A DNA stretch of 64,000 bases, taken from the NCBI RefSeq assembly GCF_004354915.1, contig NZ_SMSI01000001.1:1302001-1366000 (forward strand), read 5' to 3'. Position 1 is the first letter of the stretch. Every line of letters begins with the position of its first letter. This stretch comes from Pseudohoeflea suaedae (lineage in GTDB: Bacteria; Pseudomonadota; Alphaproteobacteria; Rhizobiales; Rhizobiaceae). The translations under genes and the position numbers were made by a program. This document shows positions 55,048 to 64,000 of this stretch, piece by piece. The notes beneath the pieces are model-generated. The model made no database searches, was not told the origin of the DNA, and worked only from the letters and a program-made list of their open reading frames with translations.

Positions 55048-56175
55048 ATGAAGCTCTTTTCCTGCCCGGCCTGCGGCCAGGCGGTCTATTTCGAAAACGT
55101 CACCTGCGTGCGCTGCGGCCATGCCACCGGCTATGATCCGGTTGCCGACCGCATGGTGGCGCTGGCGCAGGCGGGCCAAGTCTGGCAGCCGGTCGGCACC
55201 TATACCGATGACGCGGGGCAGGGCATGATCCCGGCGCTGCGCTATTGCGACAATTACCGCTTCGGCGTGTGCAACTGGCTGGTGCCGGCCGATGAGGCGG
55301 CGCTGGGCGGCGAGCATGTCTATTGCCTCGCCTGCCGCCATAACGTCACCGTGCCGAATCCGGAGGAGGGCGACAACGCCAAGCTCTGGCAGGCGATGGA
55401 GATCGCCAAGCGGCGGCTTTTCTATACGCTTCTGCATCTCAAGCTGCCGCTGGTCACCCGGGACGAGGACCCGGAGGGCCTCGGCTTCGATTTCCTTGCC
55501 GATCCCGATCACCCGAAGAAGAAGAAGGTCATGACCGGCCATGACGAGGGGCTGATCACGATCGCGCTCGCCGAAGCCGACGAGGCCGAGCGCACGCGAA
55601 GGCGCACCCAGCTCGGCGAACCCTATCGCACGCTGCTCGGCCATTTCCGTCACGAGGTCGGCCACTGGTACTGGGACCGGCTGGTGCGCGACGGCGCGCC
55701 GGGCACGCTCGAAGCCTGTCGCGCGGTGTTCGGCAATGACGAGGCCGATTACGCCGAGGCGCTGAAGACCCATTACGAAAACGGTCCGCAGCCCGGCTGG
55801 CAGGAGAATTTCGTCTCCTTCTACGCCGCCTCCCACGCCTGGGAGGACTTTGCCGAGACCTGGGCGCATTACCTCCACATCATCGATACGCTGGACACCG
55901 GCCACGCCTGGGGCGTCACCATAGCCCCGCATATCGATGAGCCGGAACAGCTCTCGACGAGCATCGGTTTCGATCCCTATGCCGAAGACGTCGACATGCG
56001 CACCATTGCGGACGCCTGGTTTGTGCTCTCGGCCTCGCTCAATTCCTTCAACCGCTCGATGGGCCACGGGGATCTCTATCCCTTCGTGCTGTCGCCGGCC
56101 GTCATCGACAAGCTCGGCTTCATCCACGATCTGGTGCGCGGGCGCATCGGAAACCGGCCGGGCGCGCAAGCCTGA
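55048..56175 (+). CDS. Putative zinc-binding metallopeptidase with N-terminal zinc ribbon
   Basis: A 375-aa protein. An N-terminal ribbon has CPAC (6-9) and CVRC (20-23), and a second Cys set lies near 70-95 (CDNYRFGVCNW, YCLACRH). The core has LLGHFRHEVGHWYWDRL with the HExxH zinc motif at 202-206 and, further on, WEDFAETWAHYLHI, which supplies the third ligand. It matches the putative zinc-binding metallopeptidase family (PF15887). The role is unknown; intracellular location expected. Confidence 0.87.
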   Translation: MKLFSCPACGQAVYFENVTCVRCGHATGYDPVADRMVALAQAGQVWQPVGTYTDDAGQGMIPALRYCDNYRFGVCNWLVPADEAALGGEHVYCLACRHNVTVPNPEEGDNAKLWQAMEIAKRRLFYTLLHLKLPLVTRDEDPEGLGFDFLADPDHPKKKKVMTGHDEGLITIALAEADEAERTRRRTQLGEPYRTLLGHFRHEVGHWYWDRLVRDGAPGTLEACRAVFGNDEADYAEALKTHYENGPQPGWQENFVSFYAASHAWEDFAETWAHYLHIIDTLDTGHAWGVTIAPHIDEPEQLSTSIGFDPYAEDVDMRTIADAWFVLSASLNSFNRSMGHGDLYPFVLSPAVIDKLGFIHDLVRGRIGNRPGAQA

Positions 56176-56297
56176 TCCTCGAGTGAGGGAAGAGGCAGAA
56201 TAATTTTCTCTTTCGGCGCGGATGGCCGTAACCGGCGACCACGCACAAGGATTGGCGAAAAGTTATTCTACCGCCAACTCATCCGGAGATAGATCCC

Positions 56298-57389
56298 ATG
56301 GACCTCGTCCCCTTCTTTGACAGCTACGGCGAAGCGGGTACCGCGCTTCTGGGCGGTGCCGTTCTGGGCGCCGTGTTCGGCTTCTTCGCGCAGCGCACCG
56401 CCTTCTGCACCCGTTCGGCCGTGCTCGATTTCACCCGCCGCGCCGGCTTTTCCGCCTTCGCCACCTGGCTGGCCGGTTTCGCGGTCGCCATCCTCGGCGT
56501 CCAGCTGCTCGTCTGGTCGGGCCGCGTCGATGTGATGGAAACCCGCTTCTTCTCCACCGCGCAGTCGCTTTCGGGTGCGCTGATCGGCGGCCTCGTCTTC
56601 GGCATCGGCATGGTGCTGGCCCGCGGCTGCGTCTCGCGGCTTCTGGTTCTCGGCGCGTCGGGCAATCTGCGCGCGCTCTACGCGATCCTCGTCATCGCGG
56701 CCGTCGGCTACGCCACCTATACGGGCGTGCTGGTGCCGCTGCGCGATGCGGTCGGCGGGCTCATGAGCACGCAGGCGACCGGCGGCAACGATCTTCTGGC
56801 GATCCTCGGCCAGCCGCAGGTGGCGGGCGTCGTCATCGGCGCGATCCTGCTCGCCGCTTCGTTGCTAGTAGCCTTCCGCGCCAGAATCTCGGCGCTGCGC
56901 TATGTCGGCGGCGCGATCGTGGGCGCCACGATCGTCGGCGGCTGGTATTTCACCTATGAGATGTCGATCCAGGTCTTCGAGCCCGTGCAGGCCGAAAGCC
57001 TGTCCTTCATCCGGCCGCTCGCCACCTCGATCGTCTATGCGACCGAAAGCGACGCGCTCTACGGCTTCGATCAGGGCATACTGGCCGGCATCCTGGCCGG
57101 CGCTTTCGCCGCGGCCCTTTTGTTCCGCCAGTTCCGCATCGCGACTTTCGCCGAGCCCGGCACGCCGTCCGTGCTGCGCTATACGGCGGGCGCGGTGCTG
57201 ATGGGCTTCGGCGGCATCCTGGCGGTCGGCTGCACCATCGGCGCGGGCTTTACCGGCGGGTCGGTGCTGGCGCTGTCCTCGCTGATCGGCCTGGTTTCGA
57301 TGATCGCTGGCGCCGCCGTCACCGACCTCGTGCTCCAGCAGGTCGAGAACGGCCGTTTCGCCCAGGCGCGCCTGCAGCCGGGCGAATAG
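56298..57389 (+). CDS. YeeE/YedE family sulfur-compound transporter
   Basis: A 363-aa membrane protein with about nine to ten helices in two YeeE/YedE repeats. The conserved cysteines thought to relay thiosulfate are present: AQRTAFCTRSAV (near 37), LARGCVSRLL (near 112) and LAVGCTIGAGFTGG near 315. Such proteins (TsuA type) import thiosulfate or carry persulfide sulfur. No tusA gene follows, unlike many loci. Confidence 0.9.
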   Translation: MDLVPFFDSYGEAGTALLGGAVLGAVFGFFAQRTAFCTRSAVLDFTRRAGFSAFATWLAGFAVAILGVQLLVWSGRVDVMETRFFSTAQSLSGALIGGLVFGIGMVLARGCVSRLLVLGASGNLRALYAILVIAAVGYATYTGVLVPLRDAVGGLMSTQATGGNDLLAILGQPQVAGVVIGAILLAASLLVAFRARISALRYVGGAIVGATIVGGWYFTYEMSIQVFEPVQAESLSFIRPLATSIVYATESDALYGFDQGILAGILAGAFAAALLFRQFRIATFAEPGTPSVLRYTAGAVLMGFGGILAVGCTIGAGFTGGSVLALSSLIGLVSMIAGAAVTDLVLQQVENGRFAQARLQPGE

Positions 57390-57436
57390 GTTTCAGCCAC
57401 AAGAATTTTCCGGACCTGTACGGCCCGGCTCTGGTT

Positions 57437-57820
57437 TCAGAGCCGGGTCAATACGTTGACGAAGGCGCGGGCAAAATCGGTGACGCCCTTCGTGTTCTCT
57501 TCCGGCTCCGCGACGGTGAGCGTGCGGCCGTCCATGCCGAGTTTGACGAGCAGGAAAATATCATCTTTCCCCTCGGTCTTCATCCGCAGCATGGCGATGC
57601 GTTCGCAGTCGAGGGCAAGCCCGGAGGCCGGAAGTTCGAAAAGATATTCGGCACCCAGTTCATGCGCCGCGGCCTGAACGGTGGTCACGAAGTCGGCGCG
57701 GCCGAGCGTCGTTTCGCCGATCACGTTCCGGATCCGCCCCATCGAGGGCGCACGACCGGTCAGGTGGGGGAACGGGGTAGCCCCGGTGGCCGGGGCGATG
57801 TCATGAGTGACGTCTTGCAT
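57437..57820 (-). CDS. Conserved-looking hypothetical protein (127 aa)
   Basis: A 127-aa soluble protein not recognised. It starts at the ATG 57818-57820 with GGAG 9 bases upstream, has the motif GRIRNVIGETTLGRADFVTTVQ (split by a turn near 35), two cysteine/hydrophobic strands (ALDCERIAMLRM and IFLLVKLGMDGRTLTVAEP) and ends NVLTRL. The frame continues open on the antisense of the DUF1499 gene, but the good ribosome site marks the real start. It is divergent from DUF1499. Confidence 0.65.
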   Translation of the reverse strand: MQDVTHDIAPATGATPFPHLTGRAPSMGRIRNVIGETTLGRADFVTTVQAAAHELGAEYLFELPASGLALDCERIAMLRMKTEGKDDIFLLVKLGMDGRTLTVAEPEENTKGVTDFARAFVNVLTRL

Positions 57821-57967
57821 GTGCACATCTCCAATACAGCCGCGATACAAAACCCCCGACCCGTATCGATGGTTCCCATCAAGAGTGGCTGAAGTGTGAC
57901 GCTTGCCGTTGCGGGCGTGGCGCGATATGGCTCGGTGCCCGTCCGTTTCCAGCAGGCTTCCATCCCG

Positions 57968-58858
57968 ATGCCCTATCGCCCCGAACGCCCCGTCTCCATA
58001 GCTGCCGTGTGGTCGCGCCGGCTCGGCCTGTTCGCGCTGGCGCTCGCGCTGACGACCTTCGTGCTCCAGCGTTTCGAGATGATCGCGCTTGCCAACGCCA
58101 TCGCGGTCATCCTTCTCGCAGCCGCGATCGCGATCCTCGCCGTGGCCTTCGCTGCCATCGGCTTCACCATGCTGTGGCTGATCGGCGCGCGCGGGGGGCA
58201 CGCCTCCTTCTGGGGCATGATGATGGCGCTGGTGGTGCTGACGCCGGTGGGCGTGGGCGCGGCTCGCTACATCACGCTCCCTCCCATCCACGACGTGACC
58301 ACCGATTCCATCACGCCGCCGGAATGGCTCGAGGAACCGCCGATCGAGGCGAGCTGGCTGCCGCGCTCGAAAACGGTCGATGCGGAAGAGCGTGCCGAAC
58401 AGTTCGCGGCCTATCCGCAGCTGACCGGTCGCCGTTATGGCGGTGCGATCGATCGCGTGCTCGAGGCCATCTCCGCGCTCACCCAGGAGCGCAAATGGAA
58501 ACTGGTCGAAACCGAAGGTGCCGACTTCCTGGTCCCGGATCAGGAGCCGCCGGGCGCCGCGCAGGAAACCACGAAGGGCGAAAGCGTGGTCCCGATACCG
58601 GTCCCGAGGCCTGAAACCGGTGACGGTGTGGCAGCCGTCTCCGCCCCGGTCGTGCGGCTGCAGTTCACCGATCGCAGCCTCATTCTCGGCTTGCGGCAGG
58701 ACATCATGATCCGGCTGGTGGAAGAAGAGGAAACGACCTTCGTCGATGTTCGCGCGGCCACCCGCACGGGCCAGCACGATCTCGGCCTCAATGCCCGGCT
58801 GTTGGAAGGTTTCCTCCACGATCTCGACGTCGCGCTTCTGGGGATCGCAGGCGGCTGA
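57968..58858 (+). CDS. DUF1499 domain membrane protein
   Basis: About 296 aa: three transmembrane helices in the first 110 residues (FALALALTTFVLQRF, AIAVILLAAAIAILAVAF and MMALVVLTPVGVGAA), then a DUF1499 periplasmic domain with ITPPEWLEEPPIEASWLPR and VVRLQFTDRSLILG and FVDVRAATRTGQHDLGLNA. DUF1499 proteins are widespread in alphaproteobacteria; function unknown. A GTG at 57896 would add 24 residues; ATG 57968 is favoured because the family starts near PYRPERPVS. Confidence 0.83.
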   Translation: MPYRPERPVSIAAVWSRRLGLFALALALTTFVLQRFEMIALANAIAVILLAAAIAILAVAFAAIGFTMLWLIGARGGHASFWGMMMALVVLTPVGVGAARYITLPPIHDVTTDSITPPEWLEEPPIEASWLPRSKTVDAEERAEQFAAYPQLTGRRYGGAIDRVLEAISALTQERKWKLVETEGADFLVPDQEPPGAAQETTKGESVVPIPVPRPETGDGVAAVSAPVVRLQFTDRSLILGLRQDIMIRLVEEEETTFVDVRAATRTGQHDLGLNARLLEGFLHDLDVALLGIAGG

Positions 58859-58861
58859 CCG

Positions 58862-59797
58862 CTAGCCGCGTTGGTAAACGCCCCTGAGCGCCGGCGGCCC
58901 ATCGGTGACCACCCGGCCGCGCTCGACCAGATCTTCCAGATGCGCGAGCACCGAAAGCGCGGCGGCTCCGTGCAGGCGCTTGTCGGTGTCGCGATAGATC
59001 ACCGCCACCATTTCCGGGATCGTCCTGTCGCCCTTCTCTATGCGCGAAAGGATTGCGCTTTCCCGCATCCGCCGGTGGGCCTTGAGCGCGCGGGAGAATT
59101 TCTGCGGCGCCTGCACCGGGCCGCCGTGGCCCGGATAGTAGATCCGGTCGTCGCGCTTGATCAGCAGGTCGAGCGAGGCCATGAAATCGCGCATCGCGCC
59201 ATCCGGCGGCGCGATGATGGTGGTCGCCCAGGCCATCACATGGTCGGCTGAAAACAGGACATTGGCGCGGCGTTCGGCGAAGGCGGCATGGTTGGCCGTG
59301 TGGCCGGGCGTGTGCAGAACCTCGATCTCCCAGCCGTCGCCGTGAAAAACATCGCCATGGGCGGCCGCGATATCGGGCCGAAAGTCCATGTCGGAGCTTT
59401 CCTCGAGCGGATTGATCTCGCCGTCGTGAAGCGGCCTGGACGCCCGGTGCGGACCCTCGGCGACGATCGTGGCGCCGGTTTTAGCTTTCAGGCGATATGC
59501 GAGCGGCGAGTGGTCCTTGTGGGTGTGGGAGACGAAGATGTGGCTGACCGGTCGCCCGCCGATGGCCGAAAGGAGCGTGCGCCAATGGCTCTCATCCTCC
59601 GGCCCCGGGTCGATGACGGCGAGAGTGTCGGTGCCGACGACGTAGCTGTTCGTGCCGGTGAATGTGAGCGGGCCCGAGTTCGGCGCCGTCACCCGCAATA
59701 TGCCGTCTTCCACTGACACGGACTGGCCATGGGCCGCCTCGAAGGCGCGATCGAATTCGGGGTCTTTCAAGTGAATGCCATCCTGGTCGTTGGACAT
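58862..59797 (-). CDS. MBL fold metallo-hydrolase (LACTB2/glyoxalase II-like)
   Basis: A 311-aa protein with the zinc motif SHTHKDHS (His91, His93, Asp95, His96), LHTPGHTANHAAF and FSADHVMAW as further ligands, and a C-terminal winged-helix-like tail typical of LACTB2-type enzymes. LACTB2 relatives are RNases or thioesterases; activity here is not assigned. It is convergent with DUF1499 at 4 bases. Confidence 0.9.
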   Translation of the reverse strand: MSNDQDGIHLKDPEFDRAFEAAHGQSVSVEDGILRVTAPNSGPLTFTGTNSYVVGTDTLAVIDPGPEDESHWRTLLSAIGGRPVSHIFVSHTHKDHSPLAYRLKAKTGATIVAEGPHRASRPLHDGEINPLEESSDMDFRPDIAAAHGDVFHGDGWEIEVLHTPGHTANHAAFAERRANVLFSADHVMAWATTIIAPPDGAMRDFMASLDLLIKRDDRIYYPGHGGPVQAPQKFSRALKAHRRMRESAILSRIEKGDRTIPEMVAVIYRDTDKRLHGAAALSVLAHLEDLVERGRVVTDGPPALRGVYQRG

Positions 59798-59940
59798 GCT
59801 GGGCGGAGCGGTCGACCTGCGCGCCGTGCGTGAGCGGCAGATGCGACCGCCGGCACCATAGTCGCTTGCCCTGCACCTTTACCAGTGCGGGAGGCAAGTG
59901 CGGGATCCGGGAGATCGAGGACTGCGCGAGATCGTGCGGA

Positions 59941-61893
59941 TCAGTGCAGGTGACGGCTGGAGTAGACGGGAAACCGGTCCGGATTGTCACTTGCGACCTC
60001 GGAGACTCGGCCATTGTCCAGCGCCGTGTAGCTGGGAACTATGGTCTTGAGCGTCTGCAGGACGCCATGCCAGTCCTCTTCCTGGCAGGAGTGGCGAAGA
60101 TCGCTGAGCCATCCGTTCAGGGTGCGCCAATCGACAGTCCGCGTGCGGGCGACAAAATAGCCCTTCCGTCGCTGGATGATGTCGTCCTCGTTCGCGTTGA
60201 GCAGCTCTTCGGATATCTTCTCGCCCGGGCGCATGCCGGTAAACATGATGGAGATGTCACGTCCGGGAATGAAGCCGGCGAGCTGGATCATGCGGCGCGC
60301 CAGTTCGAGAATACGGACCGGCTTGCCCATTTCGAGAACAAGGACGGCACCCCTTTGGCTGCCTTCGTCGATGCCGTGAGAGTTTGCCTCGAGAATGAGG
60401 TGAACGGCCTCCTGAACGGTCATGAAGTAACGTTCCATGTCCGGGTCTGTCACGGTAAGGGGGCCGCCTTGTGCAATCTGCTCCTGGAACAGCGGGACGA
60501 CGGAACCGGCCGAGCCCAGCACGTTGCCGAAGCGGACGATGCGGAAGCGCGTGACCGAATTGGTGATATCGAGGCCCTGGCAATAGAGTTCGGCCGCGCG
60601 CTTGGCCGCCCCCATGATGCAGGAGGGGTTTACGGCCTTGTCCGTGGAGATGAGCACGAACGCCTTGACCGCAGCGCGAACCGCGGCGTCGGCGACGCTG
60701 ACGGTGCCCAATACATTGGTCTTGACGGCTTCCAGCGGGTTGGCTTCCGCGATCGGCACATGCTTGATCGCGGCGGCATGGAAGACGATGTCGGGGTTTT
60801 CACGCTGCATGATCGTGTCGACGCGAGCCACGTCCCGGACGTCGCACAGAAGCTGGCCGATCGGCAGGTCGGGATGCTCCTGCCGCAGCACCCGCTCGAT
60901 GTCGTAGAGATTCTGCTCGCTCGAATCCAGAAGGGCCAGCCGGGCCGGCGAGAATTCCGCGATCTGCTTGGCGAGTTCCGAACCGATCGAGCCGCCCGCG
61001 CCTGTGATCAGGATGCATTTTCCGGTGAGAAACGCGCGCATCGCGACAGGATCCGACGGTACTTCCTGCCTGCCGAGAAGGTCGTCGAGGCGAACCAGGT
61101 TCGGCGTGATGGTCGGATTGTCCAACTGCAGGTCCTTGCCGGGAAGCGGCGACGCAAGGCGCTTGATGGTCAGGGATGCCTCGTTGCAGCTTTCCAGCAG
61201 TTCGGCCATTTCCGCGCCCGAAACCTCGGGATCCGTGACGATCAACTCGGAAACGCTTTGCCCGCGCGCTTCCAGCACTTTGACGGTCTTCGAAAGCGAT
61301 CGAAGATTGCCGATCACAGGCACGCCCTGAAGAACGCGGCGGCTCGAGGCCGGGTTTCGATCCACGACACCGACGACGTTGCGCTCGGATGTGTGAAGCA
61401 GGCGCAGGGTGCGGATATAGGCGTCCGTGGTGTCGGATAGCGGATAAAGCAGGACGTTCGAGGAGAGCGTCTGCGACCGCAGATGCGGCATCAGCACGGC
61501 CTCCTTGAGGACGCGATAGGCAATGCGGCCGCTGCCCATGCCGATAATCACAAACAGCCAGGTCAGGAACATGGCCAGTCGCGATACGTCGTCACTCCCG
61601 GTGACGAGCAAAGCCCCCACCATATAGAGGACGACCATGATCGAAGCCGCCTTGACGATGGCGATGATGTCGGGGATCGAGGCGTAGCGCCAGACGCCGC
61701 GGTTCAGACGCATCGCGAATATGCTCAGCGCACCGGCGGCGACGAAAGACAGGGTCTTAAGGCCCGGGCTGGAAACCGTTACCGTCCATCCGGAGGTGTG
61801 GACGATGATATTGGCGAACAGAAACGCAAAGAGGCAGACACACAAATCGTAGGTGAGGGCACTCAACCGCAGTAGCCTGGAATTTGAAACCAT
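59941..61893 (-). CDS. Membrane-bound nucleoside-diphosphate sugar 4,6-dehydratase/epimerase (WbpM/CapD family)
   Basis: A 650-aa polysaccharide biosynthesis protein. Four transmembrane helices occupy residues 1-130; a CoA-binding-like Rossmann unit spans about 145-275; the SDR catalytic domain starts with ILITGAGGSIGSELAKQ near 296. Active-site STDKAVNPSCIMGAAKR supplies Ser/Lys chemistry in place of Tyr, as in WbpM-type enzymes. It makes 4-keto-6-deoxy UDP-HexNAc for capsule, LPS or EPS. Monocistronic, with cysDN behind its promoter. Confidence 0.93.
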   Translation of the reverse strand: MVSNSRLLRLSALTYDLCVCLFAFLFANIIVHTSGWTVTVSSPGLKTLSFVAAGALSIFAMRLNRGVWRYASIPDIIAIVKAASIMVVLYMVGALLVTGSDDVSRLAMFLTWLFVIIGMGSGRIAYRVLKEAVLMPHLRSQTLSSNVLLYPLSDTTDAYIRTLRLLHTSERNVVGVVDRNPASSRRVLQGVPVIGNLRSLSKTVKVLEARGQSVSELIVTDPEVSGAEMAELLESCNEASLTIKRLASPLPGKDLQLDNPTITPNLVRLDDLLGRQEVPSDPVAMRAFLTGKCILITGAGGSIGSELAKQIAEFSPARLALLDSSEQNLYDIERVLRQEHPDLPIGQLLCDVRDVARVDTIMQRENPDIVFHAAAIKHVPIAEANPLEAVKTNVLGTVSVADAAVRAAVKAFVLISTDKAVNPSCIMGAAKRAAELYCQGLDITNSVTRFRIVRFGNVLGSAGSVVPLFQEQIAQGGPLTVTDPDMERYFMTVQEAVHLILEANSHGIDEGSQRGAVLVLEMGKPVRILELARRMIQLAGFIPGRDISIMFTGMRPGEKISEELLNANEDDIIQRRKGYFVARTRTVDWRTLNGWLSDLRHSCQEEDWHGVLQTLKTIVPSYTALDNGRVSEVASDNPDRFPVYSSRHLH

Positions 61894-62155
61894 CTCGGAG
61901 ATGTCCCGTTTGCCTGCTGGTGACGCTGGTCTATCGGGGAAGCTGAGAAATGCATACCCGGGAAAATTAGCAGTTGCATCACAATTGCGGAATATAATGA
62001 TTCATTTTCTATCTGCAACCTATTACAAATGAGACCGCGGGTCATCTCGTGAAGGTTGTTGGTTGTTGATTTTGGTCCGGCGCAGGGGCGGCACAGGCCA
62101 CGTTTTCACGCTCAGGCGAAACGCCCGGCCGTCAGAGATCGCATTTTTCTAATTG

Positions 62156-62177
62156 GCACTTTTCTAATTGAAAGTGC
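62156..62177. promoter_or_regulatory. Inverted repeat in the cysD upstream region
   Basis: GCACTTT-TCTAATTG-AAAGTGC, 7-base arms and 8-base centre, embedded in a doubled TTTTCTAATTG. On the plus strand TAAGTTTT follows, so either an operator or a weak terminator. Confidence 0.35.
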
Positions 62178-62296
62178 TAAGTTTTGGTTTCCGACAGCGA
62201 TTTTCTGGATATCCACCTGAAAATCCGGATTTCAGCGTCAGAGCCGGGCGGCCGGATACGGTTGGGCAAGAGGCTTGTTTCAATGCTGGCGTGCTG

Positions 62297-62330
62297 GCAA
62301 GAGACGATGCAAGTTTGCAAGAGAGATTGC
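62297..62330 (+). promoter_or_regulatory. Tandem 14-base direct repeat before cysD
   Basis: GCAAGAGACGATGC and GCAAGAGAGATTGC, 6 bases apart (period 20), end 33 bases before the cysD ATG. Two-turn spacing fits a repeated operator, for example for a LysR-type (CysB/Cbl) or other sulfur regulator. Binding is inferred. Confidence 0.4.
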
Positions 62331-62363
62331 ACGTTCACCGGAATTGACTGAAGCAGGGTATCC

Positions 62364-63269
62364 ATGGCCGAGCCGATGACACATCTTCAGCGCCTCGAAG
62401 CTGAAGCCATTCATATCATTCGGGAAGTTGCCTCCGAATTTTCCAACCCGGTGATGATGTATTCGATCGGCAAGGACTCGTCGGTCATGTTGCATCTGGC
62501 GCTCAAGGCCTTCGCGCCGGCCAAGCCGCCATTCCCCTTTCTCCACATCGATTCGAACTGGAAATTTCGCGAGATGATCGCGTTCCGCGACCGAATGGCA
62601 GCGGAGAAGGGCATCGACCTGATTGTCCACAAGAATGCGGAGGGAATGGCTGAAGGGGTCGGTCCGTTCAGTCACGGCTCGTCGATGCACACCCACATCA
62701 TGAAGACTGTCGCCCTTCGTCAGGCTCTCGATGCGGGCGGGTATGACGCGGCATTCGGCGGCGCGCGCCGCGATGAGGAAAAGTCCCGGGCCAAGGAGCG
62801 GATCTTCTCGTTTCGTTCGGCCGGCCATGTCTGGGATCCGAAGAACCAGCGACCGGAAATGTGGAAAACCTTCAACACGCGGATCGCAAGGGGTGAATCG
62901 ATTCGAGTGTTCCCGCTCTCCAATTGGACCGAGTTGGACATCTGGCAGTACATTCTGCGCGAGAATATCGAAATCGTGCCGCTCTATTTCGCCGCCCGCC
63001 GTCCGGTGGTCGAGCGTGACGGCATGCTCGTCATGCGCGACGACGAGCGCATGGCCCTGGCTCCCGGGGAGGTCGCGACGGAGCGGATGGTTCGATTCCG
63101 CACGCTCGGCTGCTATCCGCTGACCGCCGCCATCGAAAGCGAGGCCCGGTCTCTCGAGGCCATCATCGCCGAAACCCTCGTCGCGCGAACCTCGGAACGT
63201 CACGGACGCATGATCGATCATGACGAGGCCGGCTCGATGGAGAAGAAGAAGAAGGAGGGCTACTTCTGA
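62364..63269 (+). CDS. cysD: Sulfate adenylyltransferase subunit 2
   Basis: A 301-aa ATP sulfurylase small subunit with the PP-loop [15 protein letters not shown] (about 32-46), [35 protein letters not shown] and [11 protein letters not shown]. It forms APS from ATP and sulfate with CysN, driven by GTP. The start [14 protein letters not shown] is normal for this group (CysD/NodP). Its TGA overlaps the cysN ATG. Confidence 0.97.
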   Translation: MAEPMTHLQRLEAEAIHIIREVASEFSNPVMMYSIGKDSSVMLHLALKAFAPAKPPFPFLHIDSNWKFREMIAFRDRMAAEKGIDLIVHKNAEGMAEGVGPFSHGSSMHTHIMKTVALRQALDAGGYDAAFGGARRDEEKSRAKERIFSFRSAGHVWDPKNQRPEMWKTFNTRIARGESIRVFPLSNWTELDIWQYILRENIEIVPLYFAARRPVVERDGMLVMRDDERMALAPGEVATERMVRFRTLGCYPLTAAIESEARSLEAIIAETLVARTSERHGRMIDHDEAGSMEKKKKEGYF

Positions 63270-64000
63270 TGACAAGTTCCGCGCTCTCCGTCGAGGAAGA
63301 CGACATCAGGGCCTACATGGCCGAGCAGGAAAACAAGACGCTGCTGCGCTTCCTGACCTGCGGATCCGTGGACGATGGCAAGTCCACGCTGATCGGTCGC
63401 CTTCTCTATGACACCAAGCTGATTTTCGAAGACCAGATCGCCACTCTCGAAAAGGATTCCCGGCGTCACGGAAGCGCCGGCGAGGATTTCGATTTCGCTC
63501 TGCTGGTCGACGGGCTCGAGGCCGAGCGCGAGCAGGGCATCACGATCGACGTGGCCTATCGCTTTTTCGCCACGCCGAAGCGAAAGTTCATCGTCGCCGA
63601 TACGCCCGGCCACGAACAGTATACCCGCAACATGGCAACCGGTGCCTCCACGGCCGATCTGGCCGTGGTGCTCATCGACGCCCGCAAGGGTGTGTTGTCT
63701 CAGACGCGGCGTCATTCTTTCATCGCTTCGCTTCTGGGCATCCGTCACATCGTGCTTGCCATCAACAAGATCGATCTCGTCGGCTACGACAAGATGGTTT
63801 TTGACCGCATTGTCTCCGACTACATGCAGTTTTCCGCCGATCTCGGGTTCGAAACCATCCGCCCGATTCCCGTCTCCGCCCGGTTTGGCGATAATGTGGT
63901 CGAGCGCTCCGGCAACATGCCGTGGTATGACGGTCCCTCTGTGCTCGAACACCTCGAAGATGTGCCGGTTGGCGACGCAACCGAAGCCGCGCCGCTTCGA
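63269..64000 (+). CDS. cysN: Sulfate adenylyltransferase subunit 1 (GTPase), 3' end outside the window
   Basis: The frame opens at ATG 63269 (TGATG overlap with cysD, with GGAGGG about 17 bases before) and stays open for 244 codons to the edge. GTPase motifs: P-loop [12 protein letters not shown] (about 32-43), [33 protein letters not shown] and NKIDLVGYD. CysN may be alone or fused to APS kinase (CysC/NodQ type); the part that would show this is outside the window. Confidence 0.96.
   Translation, partial: MTSSALSVEEDDIRAYMAEQENKTLLRFLTCGSVDDGKSTLIGRLLYDTKLIFEDQIATLEKDSRRHGSAGEDFDFALLVDGLEAEREQGITIDVAYRFFATPKRKFIVADTPGHEQYTRNMATGASTADLAVVLIDARKGVLSQTRRHSFIASLLGIRHIVLAINKIDLVGYDKMVFDRIVSDYMQFSADLGFETIRPIPVSARFGDNVVERSGNMPWYDGPSVLEHLEDVPVGDATEAAPLR

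Larger units (their letters stand above)
61894..62363. other. Intergenic region between wbpM-like gene and cysD
   Basis: About 470 bases of divergent control DNA. It contains an AT-rich block with the repeated TTTTCTAATTG (62147-62157 and 62160-62170), an inverted repeat at 62156-62177 and a direct repeat at 62297-62330. No small gene with a good ribosome site was found. Confidence 0.5.

Noticed and set aside
57821-58819. Long reverse-strand frame extending the 127-aa protein across DUF1499
   Set aside because: It is antisense to a conserved membrane protein; a proper ribosome site marks the start at 57820.

Overview
This 64 kb window is a high-GC, gene-dense chromosomal stretch from an alphaproteobacterium, most likely of the order Hyphomicrobiales and close to Rhizobiaceae. 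The evidence is gene content and order: an aa3 oxidase locus laid out coxB-coxA-ctaB-coxF-ctaG-coxC with DUF983, SURF1, ispH, thrB and rnhA behind it; the cell-cycle methylase CcrM; a RibB fused to a degenerate GTP cyclohydrolase II domain; an IalB-family protein; DUF1344; the block mutY / dciA-like / dsbA / smc; and dispersed alphaproteobacterial palindromes. I saw no rRNA, tRNA, CRISPR array, prophage or intact insertion sequence. The genus cannot be fixed from the sequence alone.

Layout. 0-5 kb: a deacetylase cut by the window edge, an Rrf2 regulator overlapping a CPYC thioredoxin-reductase-like flavoprotein, an NYN nuclease gene coupled to an undescribed 63-codon ORF, and a YcaQ-type glycosylase. 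4.6-15 kb: ribBX, aroC, fabI, a J-domain protein, pdxH, a polysaccharide deacetylase, tldD and ialB. 15.4-24.8 kb: the respiratory oxidase and its assembly factors, running into isoprenoid, threonine and RNase H genes and closed by a bidirectional terminator. 24.9-34 kb: peroxiredoxin, a periplasmic DsbD-alpha-like protein, YqgE, then a tight operon thrC-M16 peptidase-acetyltransferase-membrane c-di-GMP phosphodiesterase. 34-46.7 kb: two HAD phosphatases, ccrM, a PACE efflux protein, mutY, a DMT transporter, a DciA-like protein, CFA synthase, lipoprotein DsbA and smc.

46.9-53.5 kb: an isolated TadE/TadG-like pair whose Shine-Dalgarno lies inside a hairpin, an Lrp/AsnC regulator divergent from a nucleoside-recognition-domain transporter across a phased TTGCAA operator, and pyruvate phosphate dikinase. 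53.5-55 kb: an accessory island of thirteen REP-like palindromes and a duplicated module of about 290 bp flanking a GIY-YIG nuclease gene. 55-64 kb: a zinc metallopeptidase, a YeeE/YedE sulfur transporter, DUF1499, an MBL hydrolase, a WbpM/CapD-like sugar dehydratase and cysDN (cysN cut by the window edge).

The best candidate for an undescribed system is the GIY-YIG gene embedded in the palindrome array. It may be an alphaproteobacterial analogue of RAYT/REP elements, with a homing-type nuclease in place of a tyrosine transposase. Second-tier leads are the 63-aa ORF coupled to the NYN gene, the hairpin-masked tadE start, the phased Lrp operator and the 20-bp-period repeat in front of cysD.
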